A stretch of DNA of 64,000 bases, from positions 62,001-126,000 of the forward strand of contig NZ_JABMKZ010000007.1 of the NCBI RefSeq assembly GCF_013204855.1, written 5' to 3'. Positions within the stretch are counted from its first letter, which is position 1, and each line of letters opens with the position of its first letter. The notes below the pieces were generated by a model, which saw only the letters and a list, made by a program, of their open reading frames with translations, was not told where the DNA came from and did no database searches. The DNA comes from Paenibacillus alba (lineage in GTDB: Bacteria; Bacillota; Bacilli; Paenibacillales; NBRC-103111). This document shows, piece by piece, positions 9,625 through 19,100 of the stretch. The translations under genes were made by a program, and so were the position numbers.

Positions 9625-12600
9625 TTACGGTTTCACTTGCAGAGCTCTGAGAATGACTGTAATCGCCTCGGCGCGGGTAGCATTCGCTTGCGGCAGTACC
9701 GTATCGTCTGCATAACCGTTGATCAAGCCTTTGGCTGTCGCCGTTGCAAGAGCCGTTCGTGCCCAGACGGATATATCGGAGCTATCCGCGAAGCTGACAT
9801 CCTTGTCCGTCAGACTAAGCTTGGCGGCGCGAACGACGATCGCTGCCATTTGCTCGCGGGTAATGAGGTCGTCCGGCCCGAAACGGTTGTCACTATACCC
9901 AGCAACAATACCTGCTGCCGCAGTAGTCGCAATCGCTCTCCTGGCCCAATGGGTTTCCGAATCCGCGAAAGTTTTGCCGTCTTGCGCTCCAAGAAGGAAA
10001 GCTTTCACGATGACAGTTACGAATTCGGCTCTTGTTATGTTCGCATTCGGCATAAACGTGTTGTCCGCATAACCATTAATCGCGCCGAGCTTCACCAATT
10101 CCAGAATGTTCTCTTCAGACCAATGCCCTTTGATATCGGCAAAATTCACTTCGTTCGTTTGCAGCTGAGGCTGTGCAGCCTTCGCCTTGTCCGACGCCAG
10201 AACGGCAAATTTCGCAAAAAAATTCACCGATCCAGATGCCGTCCCGCCCGCTTCATCGACTTTCAAATCATCCAATGGCATCCACTTACGGGTTTGTTCG
10301 TTCAGCCAATACACGCCTGCCGTCGACTTGGAAAAGTCTACCTTGGTCTTGTCGAAAGGCAGCTTAATAACGACAGGCTTGTTAAAGCCCTTGTTAAAGC
10401 CCCCATCCTTGTCTTTCTTGATCTCGTACACCTCGCTCACCAATTGCAAGGCGCTATCTACGGGCAGATTTGAGGTGTCGCTCACTTTATCCACCGTAAC
10501 CTGAATGTTGCTAGCCATCGCTCCAGCTGGAACCTCAATTGTTGCTCCGCTCAGCGTGACCGTTCCTCCGGTGGCGGCCACAATCGTTGCAGAGTTGGTC
10601 GCGGCACCGCCGCCTCCCGCGCTGTCACTGGTTACGTCGTTGTCCGTACTCGCAGGGATATCCGGCGAATAGATGACAAATTGGGTAAAATGTTTCGTCC
10701 ACACCACGAGATCATTGCCAACCGTAATTTTGGCGTCTCCGCCTGCGGCAATTTCATTATTTGCCGCTGTCTGGGTATCCGCGGTTACCGTGCTCGTGAT
10801 CTCGGTAAATACGCCATTTCGTACGGCGGCGACCCTTTTGCCTCCTTGATTCGGGAAGCGCAAACACACCGCCTGATCGAACGTTAACGATACGTCCGTC
10901 GATCCAACTTCTACGATGGCGCTCACGTTGCCCCTGCTGTCCGTTACGCTGTTGTTATTTAACGCTTGCGGTAGCTTGATCGTACCATCCCAGGAGCCGG
11001 GAGCCGTAATTTTCGTTCCGGTCGCAATCACTACACTCACATTGCCCAGCGAAGTAGCTGCTTGCACGTCCACTAACGGAAGCGTCGCTTCTTTGTTCGA
11101 TCCTGCCGTTACCGGTGTGACCACAATCTTGGCATTCGTTACGCCCGAAGGGACGATAATGGACACTGGTTCAATCGTTACCTGAATCAGTGCATTGGAA
11201 CTGGCTGTTATCACTTTGGCTCTAGTCACGATCACGGTGTACGTCTGCGTGGTTTTTCCGTCTTGAGCCGTCACTGCCACGGTGATCGGATTGCTGCCTA
11301 CGTTCAGGCTAATCGCCCCCGACGTTTGTCCGCTCGACACTACCGTTCCGTTCACCTTCATGGTCGCGTTGCCGTCTGATACCGTTGGCGTCACTGTCAC
11401 CGATGTTACGCCGTTCACCACGCTCGCTGTGTAGAAAATTGTAATGGGATCAAACGACGGGCTCAACGCTACGCCTGATATTGCCAAACTGCTCAAATTT
11501 GCATTATTAGATGCGCCCGGTATTGCGGCTTTCGGTGTTGTGCTGACTTCGTTGGAGTAACGGCTGTTTCCTCCTGCATTGCTCGCTTTTACTGCGAAGT
11601 AATAGGTCATTCCGTTAGTCAACCTCGTTGCCGTGTAGCTGTAGGTCGCCCCACTTACCGTCGCTATGGAGGTTAATCCATAGGATCCGGAAGCCGTTCC
11701 CTGATAAACGCTGTAGGTGACGGCTCCTTGTACACCCGTCCACATTAACGTCACTTGTCCGTCCCCTGCCATCGCTGTAATTCCTGTAGGCGCGGATGGT
11801 GTTGAAGGTACTGCCGTATCAACCGTGAGGGTTACCGCGCTGCTCGTCACGTTACCAGCTGTATTGGTGACTAAGACGGTATAGCTGCCCGCATCGCCGG
11901 TCTGCGCACCGGCGATGCTCAACGTTGCCGACCTCGAGCCACTGATGTTCCCGCCGTCAGTCAGCGCTGCACCGTCTTTCTTCCACTGGTAGCTGAGCGG
12001 TGTATCGCCGCTGGCTGCAACAGTGAAGGTTGCAGTTTGTCCCGCCATCACCGTCTGATTGCTTGGCTGCGTCGTGATCGACGGTACCACCGTTGCCCTC
12101 GTCCACTGTGCGTACAGCGTCATATTCGCCGCGCCCATGATGAAGGTGCTGCCAACGGTATAGCTCACTCCGCTGCCGTCCACCCTCGTATTCCAGCCCG
12201 CGAAGCTGTAGCCGCTCTTGACTAAGCTTCCCGTATTACCGTAGACCGTCACCGTGGCGTTTTGCTCGTACGCGTTGGCATCCACAGGGACGGTTCCCCC
12301 CGTGCTGCCGTTGCCGTCATAGTTCACTATACAGGCCCGTTGAAACGCGTTCGAGACGATATCCGCCTGATTCCCCGCCGCATCCTTAGCGCGTATATGC
12401 AGGTACCAATCGCCGCACACGTTTGTTTTCGCTAGTGTTTCACCATTGGCGAAGCTCGTCCACCCGGAAGTCGGGACCGCAATATCTTGGGTCCAGGCAT
12501 ATTGGAGTGAAGCGCCCCCGCTAAGGGCATCGGTAGCATACACGGCAGTGGAAACGGTACTCCCATAAGAATCGTTACCGTTGATTGAAAAGCTGATCTC

Positions 12601-13920
12601 GGGAGCAGTGGTGTCCACAATGAAAGTAATGGATTTTGTTACTAGTGGATTATGACTATCTTCAGCGGAAACACTGAGTGTATAAGTTCCTTCCGAGAAA
12701 CCGGTAATCGGGAAACTTCGGTTAATCGCTTGATCGCTTCCTGTCGCGTATACCATATCCGAAACACTTGCAACAGTCAGGTTATTTTGGTCCTGGATTC
12801 TATAACTCAGCGTAATCGACTCCCCAATGCTTCCATCCTGCAACATCCCGGTAAAAGTAAGTCGATCCTGCCCGGGAGTGAGATTATAGAAATTCGAAGG
12901 CAAGGGATTCACCGATAAAGCAGGAGAGAAAATAAGTAAATACGGGTAGCTCTGGCCTTCCCGAATCCCCCACGTATTCATAAAATTCCATTGACTATAC
13001 GTACTGGAAGATTTCAATTGTGCTGCGGTCATTCCCTTTATAGTAGGTAGGTTTGAGTGTCTATTACTTCCTATAGCGTTTGAAACATTATCTTTATTCC
13101 AATATGAAACACTATTGGAATTTATAGGGTCATCTTGATAGCCAAGGATACCCCCTGCATATTGCCCAGTTACTTTGCCTGTGGCATAGGCGTTTCTGAT
13201 ATTAAACCAGAGTACCCCCGAGCTGTGTTCTCCAGCTAAACCGCCTGCAAAATTAACACCTGATACATCCCCTGTCGCATAGGAATAGCTGATTAACATA
13301 CCGGTTAATGAGCCAGCCAGACCGCCTGCGGACGTATTACCCGATACGTTGGCGGTCGAATAACAATAGTTGATGGTGTCACTCTCTCCAGCCAGACCGC
13401 CTACATATGTCCCGCCAGATACGTTACCAGTTACATAGGAATTATTAATGGCATCTTGGGTTTTTCCCACCAGCCCCCCTACATAATCGTGACCAGTAAC
13501 ATTGACATACAGCAATCCTATATTCGTTAATGTTCCTTGCCAAAACACATAACCAAATAGCCCCACGAAATCCAGATCAGACCGATTGATCGTCAGGTTC
13601 CGAATGACATGTCCATTGCCGTCGAAGGTTCCTGTAAAAGGATTGCTATTGTCCCCAATCGGCATCCAACCGTTTCCATCGCCCGAGTCGAAGCCCGCTA
13701 AATCAATGTCAGCACCCAATTTATATTGCTTGTCCAGCATGTTACGCATTTGATTTAATTCTTCCGCAGTTTTAATAATATACGGATTTACTGCCGTTCC
13801 ATTTCCCTCTGTAAAGGGAAGAGAAACGTCCGCCTTTGCTTGCTGGATAGGAGCTAACAACAAAAAAACCATCTGAAATAAAAGACAGAAGATCATTGCA
13901 CAGCTTATTTTTTTGCTCAA
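9625..13920 (-). CDS. Giant cell-surface protein: GLUG repeats, Ig, FN3, cadherin-like domain and three C-terminal SLH domains
   Basis: Secreted S-layer-associated protein of 1431 residues. In order: signal peptide (hydrophobic core FCLLFQMVFLLLAP, cleavage after AKA), GLUG repeats (about 135-270, GGLAG/YSYATGDVSG units), Ig-like stretches, a Listeria-Bacteroides repeat (about 520-600), an I-set Ig domain (about 605-690, SITTQPSNQTV), a fibronectin type III domain (about 695-785), a cadherin-like beta-sandwich (about 795-890), a mixed region, and three SLH domains (about 1257-1431) that bind pyruvylated wall polymer. I chose the TTG at 13920 because GAGG lies 5 bases before it and it gives a standard signal peptide; an open reading to 13986 adds 22 residues without a ribosome site. 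No catalytic domain seen; an adhesin or matrix role is inferred. Confidence 0.9.
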   Translation of the reverse strand: MSKKISCAMIFCLLFQMVFLLLAPIQQAKADVSLPFTEGNGTAVNPYIIKTAEELNQMRNMLDKQYKLGADIDLAGFDSGDGNGWMPIGDNSNPFTGTFDGNGHVIRNLTINRSDLDFVGLFGYVFWQGTLTNIGLLYVNVTGHDYVGGLVGKTQDAINNSYVTGNVSGGTYVGGLAGESDTINYCYSTANVSGNTSAGGLAGSLTGMLISYSYATGDVSGVNFAGGLAGEHSSGVLWFNIRNAYATGKVTGQYAGGILGYQDDPINSNSVSYWNKDNVSNAIGSNRHSNLPTIKGMTAAQLKSSSTYSQWNFMNTWGIREGQSYPYLLIFSPALSVNPLPSNFYNLTPGQDRLTFTGMLQDGSIGESITLSYRIQDQNNLTVASVSDMVYATGSDQAINRSFPITGFSEGTYTLSVSAEDSHNPLVTKSITFIVDTTAPEISFSINGNDSYGSTVSTAVYATDALSGGASLQYAWTQDIAVPTSGWTSFANGETLAKTNVCGDWYLHIRAKDAAGNQADIVSNAFQRACIVNYDGNGSTGGTVPVDANAYEQNATVTVYGNTGSLVKSGYSFAGWNTRVDGSGVSYTVGSTFIMGAANMTLYAQWTRATVVPSITTQPSNQTVMAGQTATFTVAASGDTPLSYQWKKDGAALTDGGNISGSRSATLSIAGAQTGDAGSYTVLVTNTAGNVTSSAVTLTVDTAVPSTPSAPTGITAMAGDGQVTLMWTGVQGAVTYSVYQGTASGSYGLTSIATVSGATYSYTATRLTNGMTYYFAVKASNAGGNSRYSNEVSTTPKAAIPGASNNANLSSLAISGVALSPSFDPITIFYTASVVNGVTSVTVTPTVSDGNATMKVNGTVVSSGQTSGAISLNVGSNPITVAVTAQDGKTTQTYTVIVTRAKVITASSNALIQVTIEPVSIIVPSGVTNAKIVVTPVTAGSNKEATLPLVDVQAATSLGNVSVVIATGTKITAPGSWDGTIKLPQALNNNSVTDSRGNVSAIVEVGSTDVSLTFDQAVCLRFPNQGGKRVAAVRNGVFTEITSTVTADTQTAANNEIAAGGDAKITVGNDLVVWTKHFTQFVIYSPDIPASTDNDVTSDSAGGGGAATNSATIVAATGGTVTLSGATIEVPAGAMASNIQVTVDKVSDTSNLPVDSALQLVSEVYEIKKDKDGGFNKGFNKPVVIKLPFDKTKVDFSKSTAGVYWLNEQTRKWMPLDDLKVDEAGGTASGSVNFFAKFAVLASDKAKAAQPQLQTNEVNFADIKGHWSEENILELVKLGAINGYADNTFMPNANITRAEFVTVIVKAFLLGAQDGKTFADSETHWARRAIATTAAAGIVAGYSDNRFGPDDLITREQMAAIVVRAAKLSLTDKDVSFADSSDISVWARTALATATAKGLINGYADDTVLPQANATRAEAITVILRALQVKP

Positions 13921-14047
13921 ATCATCCTCAACCTTTCTCGTACTCCTAGCTGTTATCGAATAAAGAACCTCTTCACCTATACACAATGTACAGCCATAAT
14001 AAGAAGTTCACCATACCCCAAACGGGGTATTTTCGATGTTACTTAGG

Positions 14048-15823
14048 TTAACGAATCAGGCCTAAACTACGCCCCGCATCCACCGCCTTCATCCGCCCAC
14101 TCACCGCTAACTTGTCGTAAATATTACGAGCATGAACCTTCACCGTTTCTCTTGCTATGTTCAACCGTTCAGCGATCTCCCTATTAGACAGACCCGAAGC
14201 CATACATTGCAGCACTTCGATTTCACGTATCGAGAGGATTCCCGAAGCAGAAGCGGGTGTATCCAGTCTAAGTCCAAATAAAACTGGGTGAGGATCCGAC
14301 TCAGCAATTAATCGTTTCGCATAGAACACCTGCATCGCCAACATTCGAAGTACACCGAGCCGTTCAAGGGAGAAAGCGCCCGAAGATAAATGATTCTCTA
14401 CATATAACAAGCCGGACAGTTGTTGCTCGATCAATATCGGCAAACACAAAACTGCCTTCGGTCGCCATTTTTTCACATAATCCGTATCCACATAAGGCCC
14501 ATCTTGAGTGGCATCATTCAAGCAGACCAACTGTTTTCTGGCAGCGGCAGATTGAATAATTTCCGAACTGGCACCACAGTAATGGTCCAGCGAAATAGTC
14601 TTGTTCTCAAAGGTCCAGCCTTGGCCCGTCGCTGACTCCGCTGTATGTGCCACGGTAAAGTTCCGATCCTTAATTGTGACCCAGCATCCTCGCGAAGCGC
14701 CGGCTTGCTCCAGCATAATCAGCAACAGCTTTCGCACCCGCTCGTGTCCATCAGTCTCAGAAGCAAATATATGTGACGCCTTGAATACCGCAGTCAGGTC
14801 AAGCATATGGGCGTAACCGCTGTCCGAGAAAGGAGTTGTTCCGTTTTGACGGATCGGCATGGAGCTAGAGGCTGCCACCTGATCCAACATTTGCTGTGGA
14901 ACTGAGGGATTCTTCACAACCTGAAGATCGATGCTTCTACGCTCAATCGCCACCCCTTCGTTCCAAGGCAATTCATCCTCCAAGCCCAGTTCGAAGTCCC
15001 TGAGCTCTCCGTGCTCCTCCCACTGTTCAAGACATATCAGCAGATCAGCACGCAGCCCTTTCACATTGTTATAACGAGACTCCGGCATCTTAGCCAGCAG
15101 CTTCGATACAATGGCAGCGAGCATCTTAGTCACTCCAGCCTTATCCACTAACGACGGAGGCTGCTTGGCAATGTGTGCGTGAGCCCATTCAAGAGGCTCC
15201 TTCTCCTGGAAGGGTAACTCTCCAGCCAGCATCTCGTAGAACGTCACGCCCAGCGAGTATAGATCGGTACGTCCATCGAGTAATCGACGCGAACCTGCTG
15301 TTCGCTCTGGGGCCATGTAAGGAGGGCTTCCTTCCAACTGTGTTGCATTCAGCGATTGTCTGAACGGTACGGAGTCGCTGAAACCGGTCAAGCAGACCTG
15401 CATTTTGTCCTCAACTAAGATAATGGTATCAGGCCTAATATTTAAATGCAGCAGTTCATGACGATGCAGTTCAACGAGGATATCACAGATTTTGATCGCA
15501 ATCTTCAGAAAATGCAGCGTTTCCGTTCTACCGGCGTACATATATTGACGTAGAACAATACCGTTGATGATATCGAAAATCAACACCATCGACCCTCCCT
15601 GCCGAAGCAGTGTGTGAGGTTTGAGGATCCCCTCCATCTCTAGTAATGCCAGCGTCTCGTATTCATGAATAAGCTTCGAGTTCTCGATCATGGTTCTTGG
15701 GCCGTCCTTGACCATTTTCCACAGTATGATACGTGATACATGCTCGGAATAAGCGTGGCAAATCCAGATATTATCATCTTCATATACCAGGTGGACAAAA
15801 TGATATCCAGTCACAGTAATCAT
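14048..15823 (-). CDS. Pseudokinase-GAF-LuxR transcription regulator
   Basis: Cytoplasmic hybrid of 591 residues. Residues about 15-270 have the fold of a Ser/Thr protein kinase (GSPPYMAPERT activation segment, GRTDLYSLGVTFYEMLAGELPF), but the catalytic loop reads HLNIRPDT instead of HRDLKPxN and the DFG site reads GFS, so both catalytic aspartates are missing and it is probably a pseudokinase. Residues about 350-505 form a GAF domain, and about 525-590 a LuxR helix-turn-helix (LSIREIEVLQCMASGLSNRE). The central AAA ATPase found in many kinase/LuxR hybrids is absent. It lies between two giant SLH genes on the same strand, which are possible targets (inference). ATG at 15823; ribosome site AGGAGCAAGTGTA-type, moderate. 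Confidence 0.85.
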   Translation of the reverse strand: MITVTGYHFVHLVYEDDNIWICHAYSEHVSRIILWKMVKDGPRTMIENSKLIHEYETLALLEMEGILKPHTLLRQGGSMVLIFDIINGIVLRQYMYAGRTETLHFLKIAIKICDILVELHRHELLHLNIRPDTIILVEDKMQVCLTGFSDSVPFRQSLNATQLEGSPPYMAPERTAGSRRLLDGRTDLYSLGVTFYEMLAGELPFQEKEPLEWAHAHIAKQPPSLVDKAGVTKMLAAIVSKLLAKMPESRYNNVKGLRADLLICLEQWEEHGELRDFELGLEDELPWNEGVAIERRSIDLQVVKNPSVPQQMLDQVAASSSMPIRQNGTTPFSDSGYAHMLDLTAVFKASHIFASETDGHERVRKLLLIMLEQAGASRGCWVTIKDRNFTVAHTAESATGQGWTFENKTISLDHYCGASSEIIQSAAARKQLVCLNDATQDGPYVDTDYVKKWRPKAVLCLPILIEQQLSGLLYVENHLSSGAFSLERLGVLRMLAMQVFYAKRLIAESDPHPVLFGLRLDTPASASGILSIREIEVLQCMASGLSNREIAERLNIARETVKVHARNIYDKLAVSGRMKAVDAGRSLGLIR

Positions 15824-15855
15824 TACACTTGCTCCTTGTTCCGTTGATATCTTTA

Positions 15856-16131
15856 TTATAGCAGGAAATGAGAGAGGTGCGCGGGGCCATTGCTTCCAAC
15901 AACGTCTGTTGTAAGCAAACTATAGGCGTTCCCTTTCGTGTCAGTCATCTTGCCCCCTGCTTCTTGAATGAGAAGCACCCCAGCTGCAATATCCCAAGCG
16001 TTCAAGCCATTTTCCCAAAATGCGTGCAATCTTCCCGATGCAACGTAAGCTAAATGTCTAGCAGCAGAACCAAGAGATCGAATGGTTCGGCATTGCTCGA
16101 GAAAGCCATTTCCCAGAATAAGTAAACACAC
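15856..16131 (-). pseudogene. C-terminal fragment of an inositol monophosphatase-family protein
   Basis: Minus-strand frame of about 91 codons that matches the C-terminal third of SuhB/IMPase proteins: RTIRSLGSAARHLAYVASGR, then the WDIAAGVLLIQEAGG metal-site motif. The N-terminal two thirds, including the first metal-binding motif, are absent and no ribosome site is seen. The fragment ends in the terminator hairpin of the 2128-residue gene. It is a broken gene, probably left by a deletion. Confidence 0.75.
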
Positions 16132-16135
16132 AAAA

Positions 16136-16171
16136 GCCGCTCGTGTGAACGATCTAATTCACATGAGCGGC
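16136..16171 (-). terminator. Terminator of the 2128-residue phosphoesterase gene
   Basis: A 14-base-pair near-perfect stem (GCCGCTCATGTGAA pairing with TTCACACGAGCGGC, one mismatch) with an 8-base loop lies 10 bases after the stop codon; a TTTTGTGTG tract follows on the minus strand. Confidence 0.85.
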
Positions 16172-16180
16172 GATATACTT

Positions 16181-19100
16181 TTATTTTTGCAACAAATTGC
16201 GAATGACTTGGGCTGCTTCTGCTCGAGTCGTCATTCCGTCAGGAATAAATTGACCCGATGCGCGTCCTTGGATTAAACCAAGTTTCGCCGCCGCTCTGAC
16301 AAATTCCAGTGCCCAAGGAGCTACTGTAGATTCGTCATTAAATGAAGAGCTAGTATTTCCTACTGGTTTCGTTCCATTGATGCTTGTATAAGCGCGCATC
16401 ATCATTGCTACCATCTCTTGACGTGTGATGCGGGCGTTCGGTTCGAAAATCGTGTCGCTCTTTCCTGAGACAATTCCCGATTTTACAGCCAAAGCAACCG
16501 AATCTGCATACCATGCATTAGAAGCAACATCTGAAAACTTTTGTTCACCCTTCGTTTTGAGGTTAAGGGATCTGACAAGCATCGCTACGAATTCAGCACG
16601 AGTAACGGACCGTTCAGGCTCGAAATTCATTTCGCTAATCCCCTCAACAATGTGCTGGGACGTTAATATTTGAATCGTGTCCGCAGCCCAATGAGTTGAT
16701 AGAACGTCAGTAAACGTTCTTTTGAGTTCGAGGATTGCATATTTACTGAAGTGATATACCTCTGCAACCATTTCCCCATTACTATTTTTTCCACCGATAA
16801 ATTCAAGCTTTCCGTCATCGGCAATATAGTAGATTGCGGATAATGACTGGTTCATAGAAGGATCGGATTTCAAATGAATCGTAATGGCTTTGTCAAACTT
16901 CGACAATTTAAAAATTTTCCCTTCCTTTGTAACAATATGCAAACTAAGTTCGTAGATTTCACCCGATACTCTAATCTGATCTTGATTGGGTGCCAAACCT
17001 TTTGCGATAATTTCGCGCTCTTCTAATTTGGATAACGCCTCTTTCTTCAGTACAATTTTACTTTCCTTCAATTCATCAGCAGATACCTTACTTGTCAACT
17101 GCTGAATTAAATCAGACGGTATATCTAATGTAACTTTGCCCATCTCAAGCTTAAGCTGATTTTGTGCAAGCAGTTCCGCTGTGTTAGAAGGAAGCTCAAT
17201 TTCCTTGACATCACCGCTAACGGTGACTGTAGCGACCCCATTCCCGATATGTCCCGAAATATCGCTCGCTTTTACAACTAGCACTCCAGGTTTTTCGCTT
17301 ATTGGGTTGACTTCTTTTTTAGGTGTGTTGTCATTTGGAACCGTGCTTGGGCTATCATCAGGGTTACTACTACTATTCACTGTTACTGTACAAATTGCCG
17401 TAAAGCCGCCATCTGTTGTTTTCACGGTAATCGTGGCCGTTCCTGCTCCTACTGGTGTCACAACGCCATTGCTGTCCACTTTTGCAACTGCTGTATTACT
17501 CGAACTCCATTTTACCGTTTGGTTTGTCGCATTCGTAGGGTTAACGGTTGCTACTAGACCATACACGGAACCCGAGACACTCATCGTCAGTTGATTATCA
17601 TTTAGCTTAACGCCGGTTACAGCAATATTCGTTGCAAGCACATTCACTTCGCTTATTGCCGTAAAACCACCTTCCGCTGTAATCACGGTAATCGTGGCCG
17701 TTCCTGCACCTACTGGTGTCACAACGCCATTGCTGTCCACTTTTGCAACTGCTGTATCGCTCGAACGCCATGTTACCGTTTTGTTCGTTGCATCAGTAGG
17801 ATTAACAGTTGCTACTAGACCATACACGGAACCCGAGACACTCATCGTCAGTTGATTGACATTCAGCTTAACGCCGGTTACTGCAACATTCAATGTATTC
17901 ACAGTCACTTCGCATGTTGCCTTAAAGCCACCTTCCGCTGTAATCACGGTAATCATGGCCGTTCCTGCTCCTACAGGTGTCACTACACCATGGCTGTCCA
18001 CTGTCGCTACTGCTGGATTACTCGAATTCCATATTACTGCCTTATTCGTAGCATTGTCCGGATTAACGGTTGCAACCAGAGCGTACACGGAACCTGAGAC
18101 ACTCATTGTTACTTTATTCTGATCGAGCGTAACGCCCGTGACATTAACATCCTTCGCTACATTTACAAATATCGGATTCGAATACATCCATAAATCTTTA
18201 TAATTCCGCGCACTCTTAGATTCATATGAATTATCTGCAAGAGCAACGTCAAAGAGTGGATTTCCGTATTCATCTGTTTCATTCTCCACGCTCGGAGCAA
18301 GATTAGTCGCCCGCAGCCTGAAATATTGGTTTTTACTTACCTTACCAAGATCATAGGTCATGACGTTCCATCCATCTTCGACTTTCCAGTCATTACTATT
18401 GAAGGTGTGGATTACTTTTGTTGTATCATTGGTGTCTTTATTATAATCTGCTGTTCCAGATTCAACCTTACCGGTCACTTCTCCGGCGATAAGATCAATA
18501 TGATGGACCTTTACAACATCTCCATTATTATTCTTTTCAGGGCTTTTGAAGCGAATTGTGATTTTAGCATTGTCCCCTTGTTTAACCTGAAGCTCTTCAC
18601 CCATTTCTTTCGTGTTATTCCCATTTGTTATATGAAAGTCGAGCTCGTTCATTAGATCTCCAAATACGGAAAACGATTTACCTGACCGCATGCCATCCAA
18701 GACGGCTTTCATATCGGTACCCTTTACCCATGTATAGTTCTTTAAGTATTCGCCTGGCCAGTAATCAGGAGCATGATAATCAGAGTTTCCGAAAACCCAA
18801 AATTTCCTACCCTCTCCTAACAAAGCATCCCAAAATCCGCCAACCTGCGCAAGTTTATAATCTACACCACCATAGGATCTAGCTTGAGGATCCGCTGTAG
18901 AACTATAACCACCTCTGCCGCCCTCCATCTGGTTACCCAGCATGCCTTCAAATCCAAAGCTTATATTCGGCGCCGCATTGTTAAAATCGCGGAAATCTGA
19001 TATGGAATACTTCAGCTTCCTTGAGGGGTGATTGATCAGAAAATAACTTGTATCCGCATAATTTTCCTTAAGCCATTCGATCCCTTTTACTGCATCCTCA

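Noticed and set aside
9580-10473. A 297-codon plus-strand frame opposite the SLH end of the giant surface protein
   Set aside because: It is the antisense of a clear SLH-coding region, is rich in R/C/H as expected of a shadow frame, and has no ribosome site or family.
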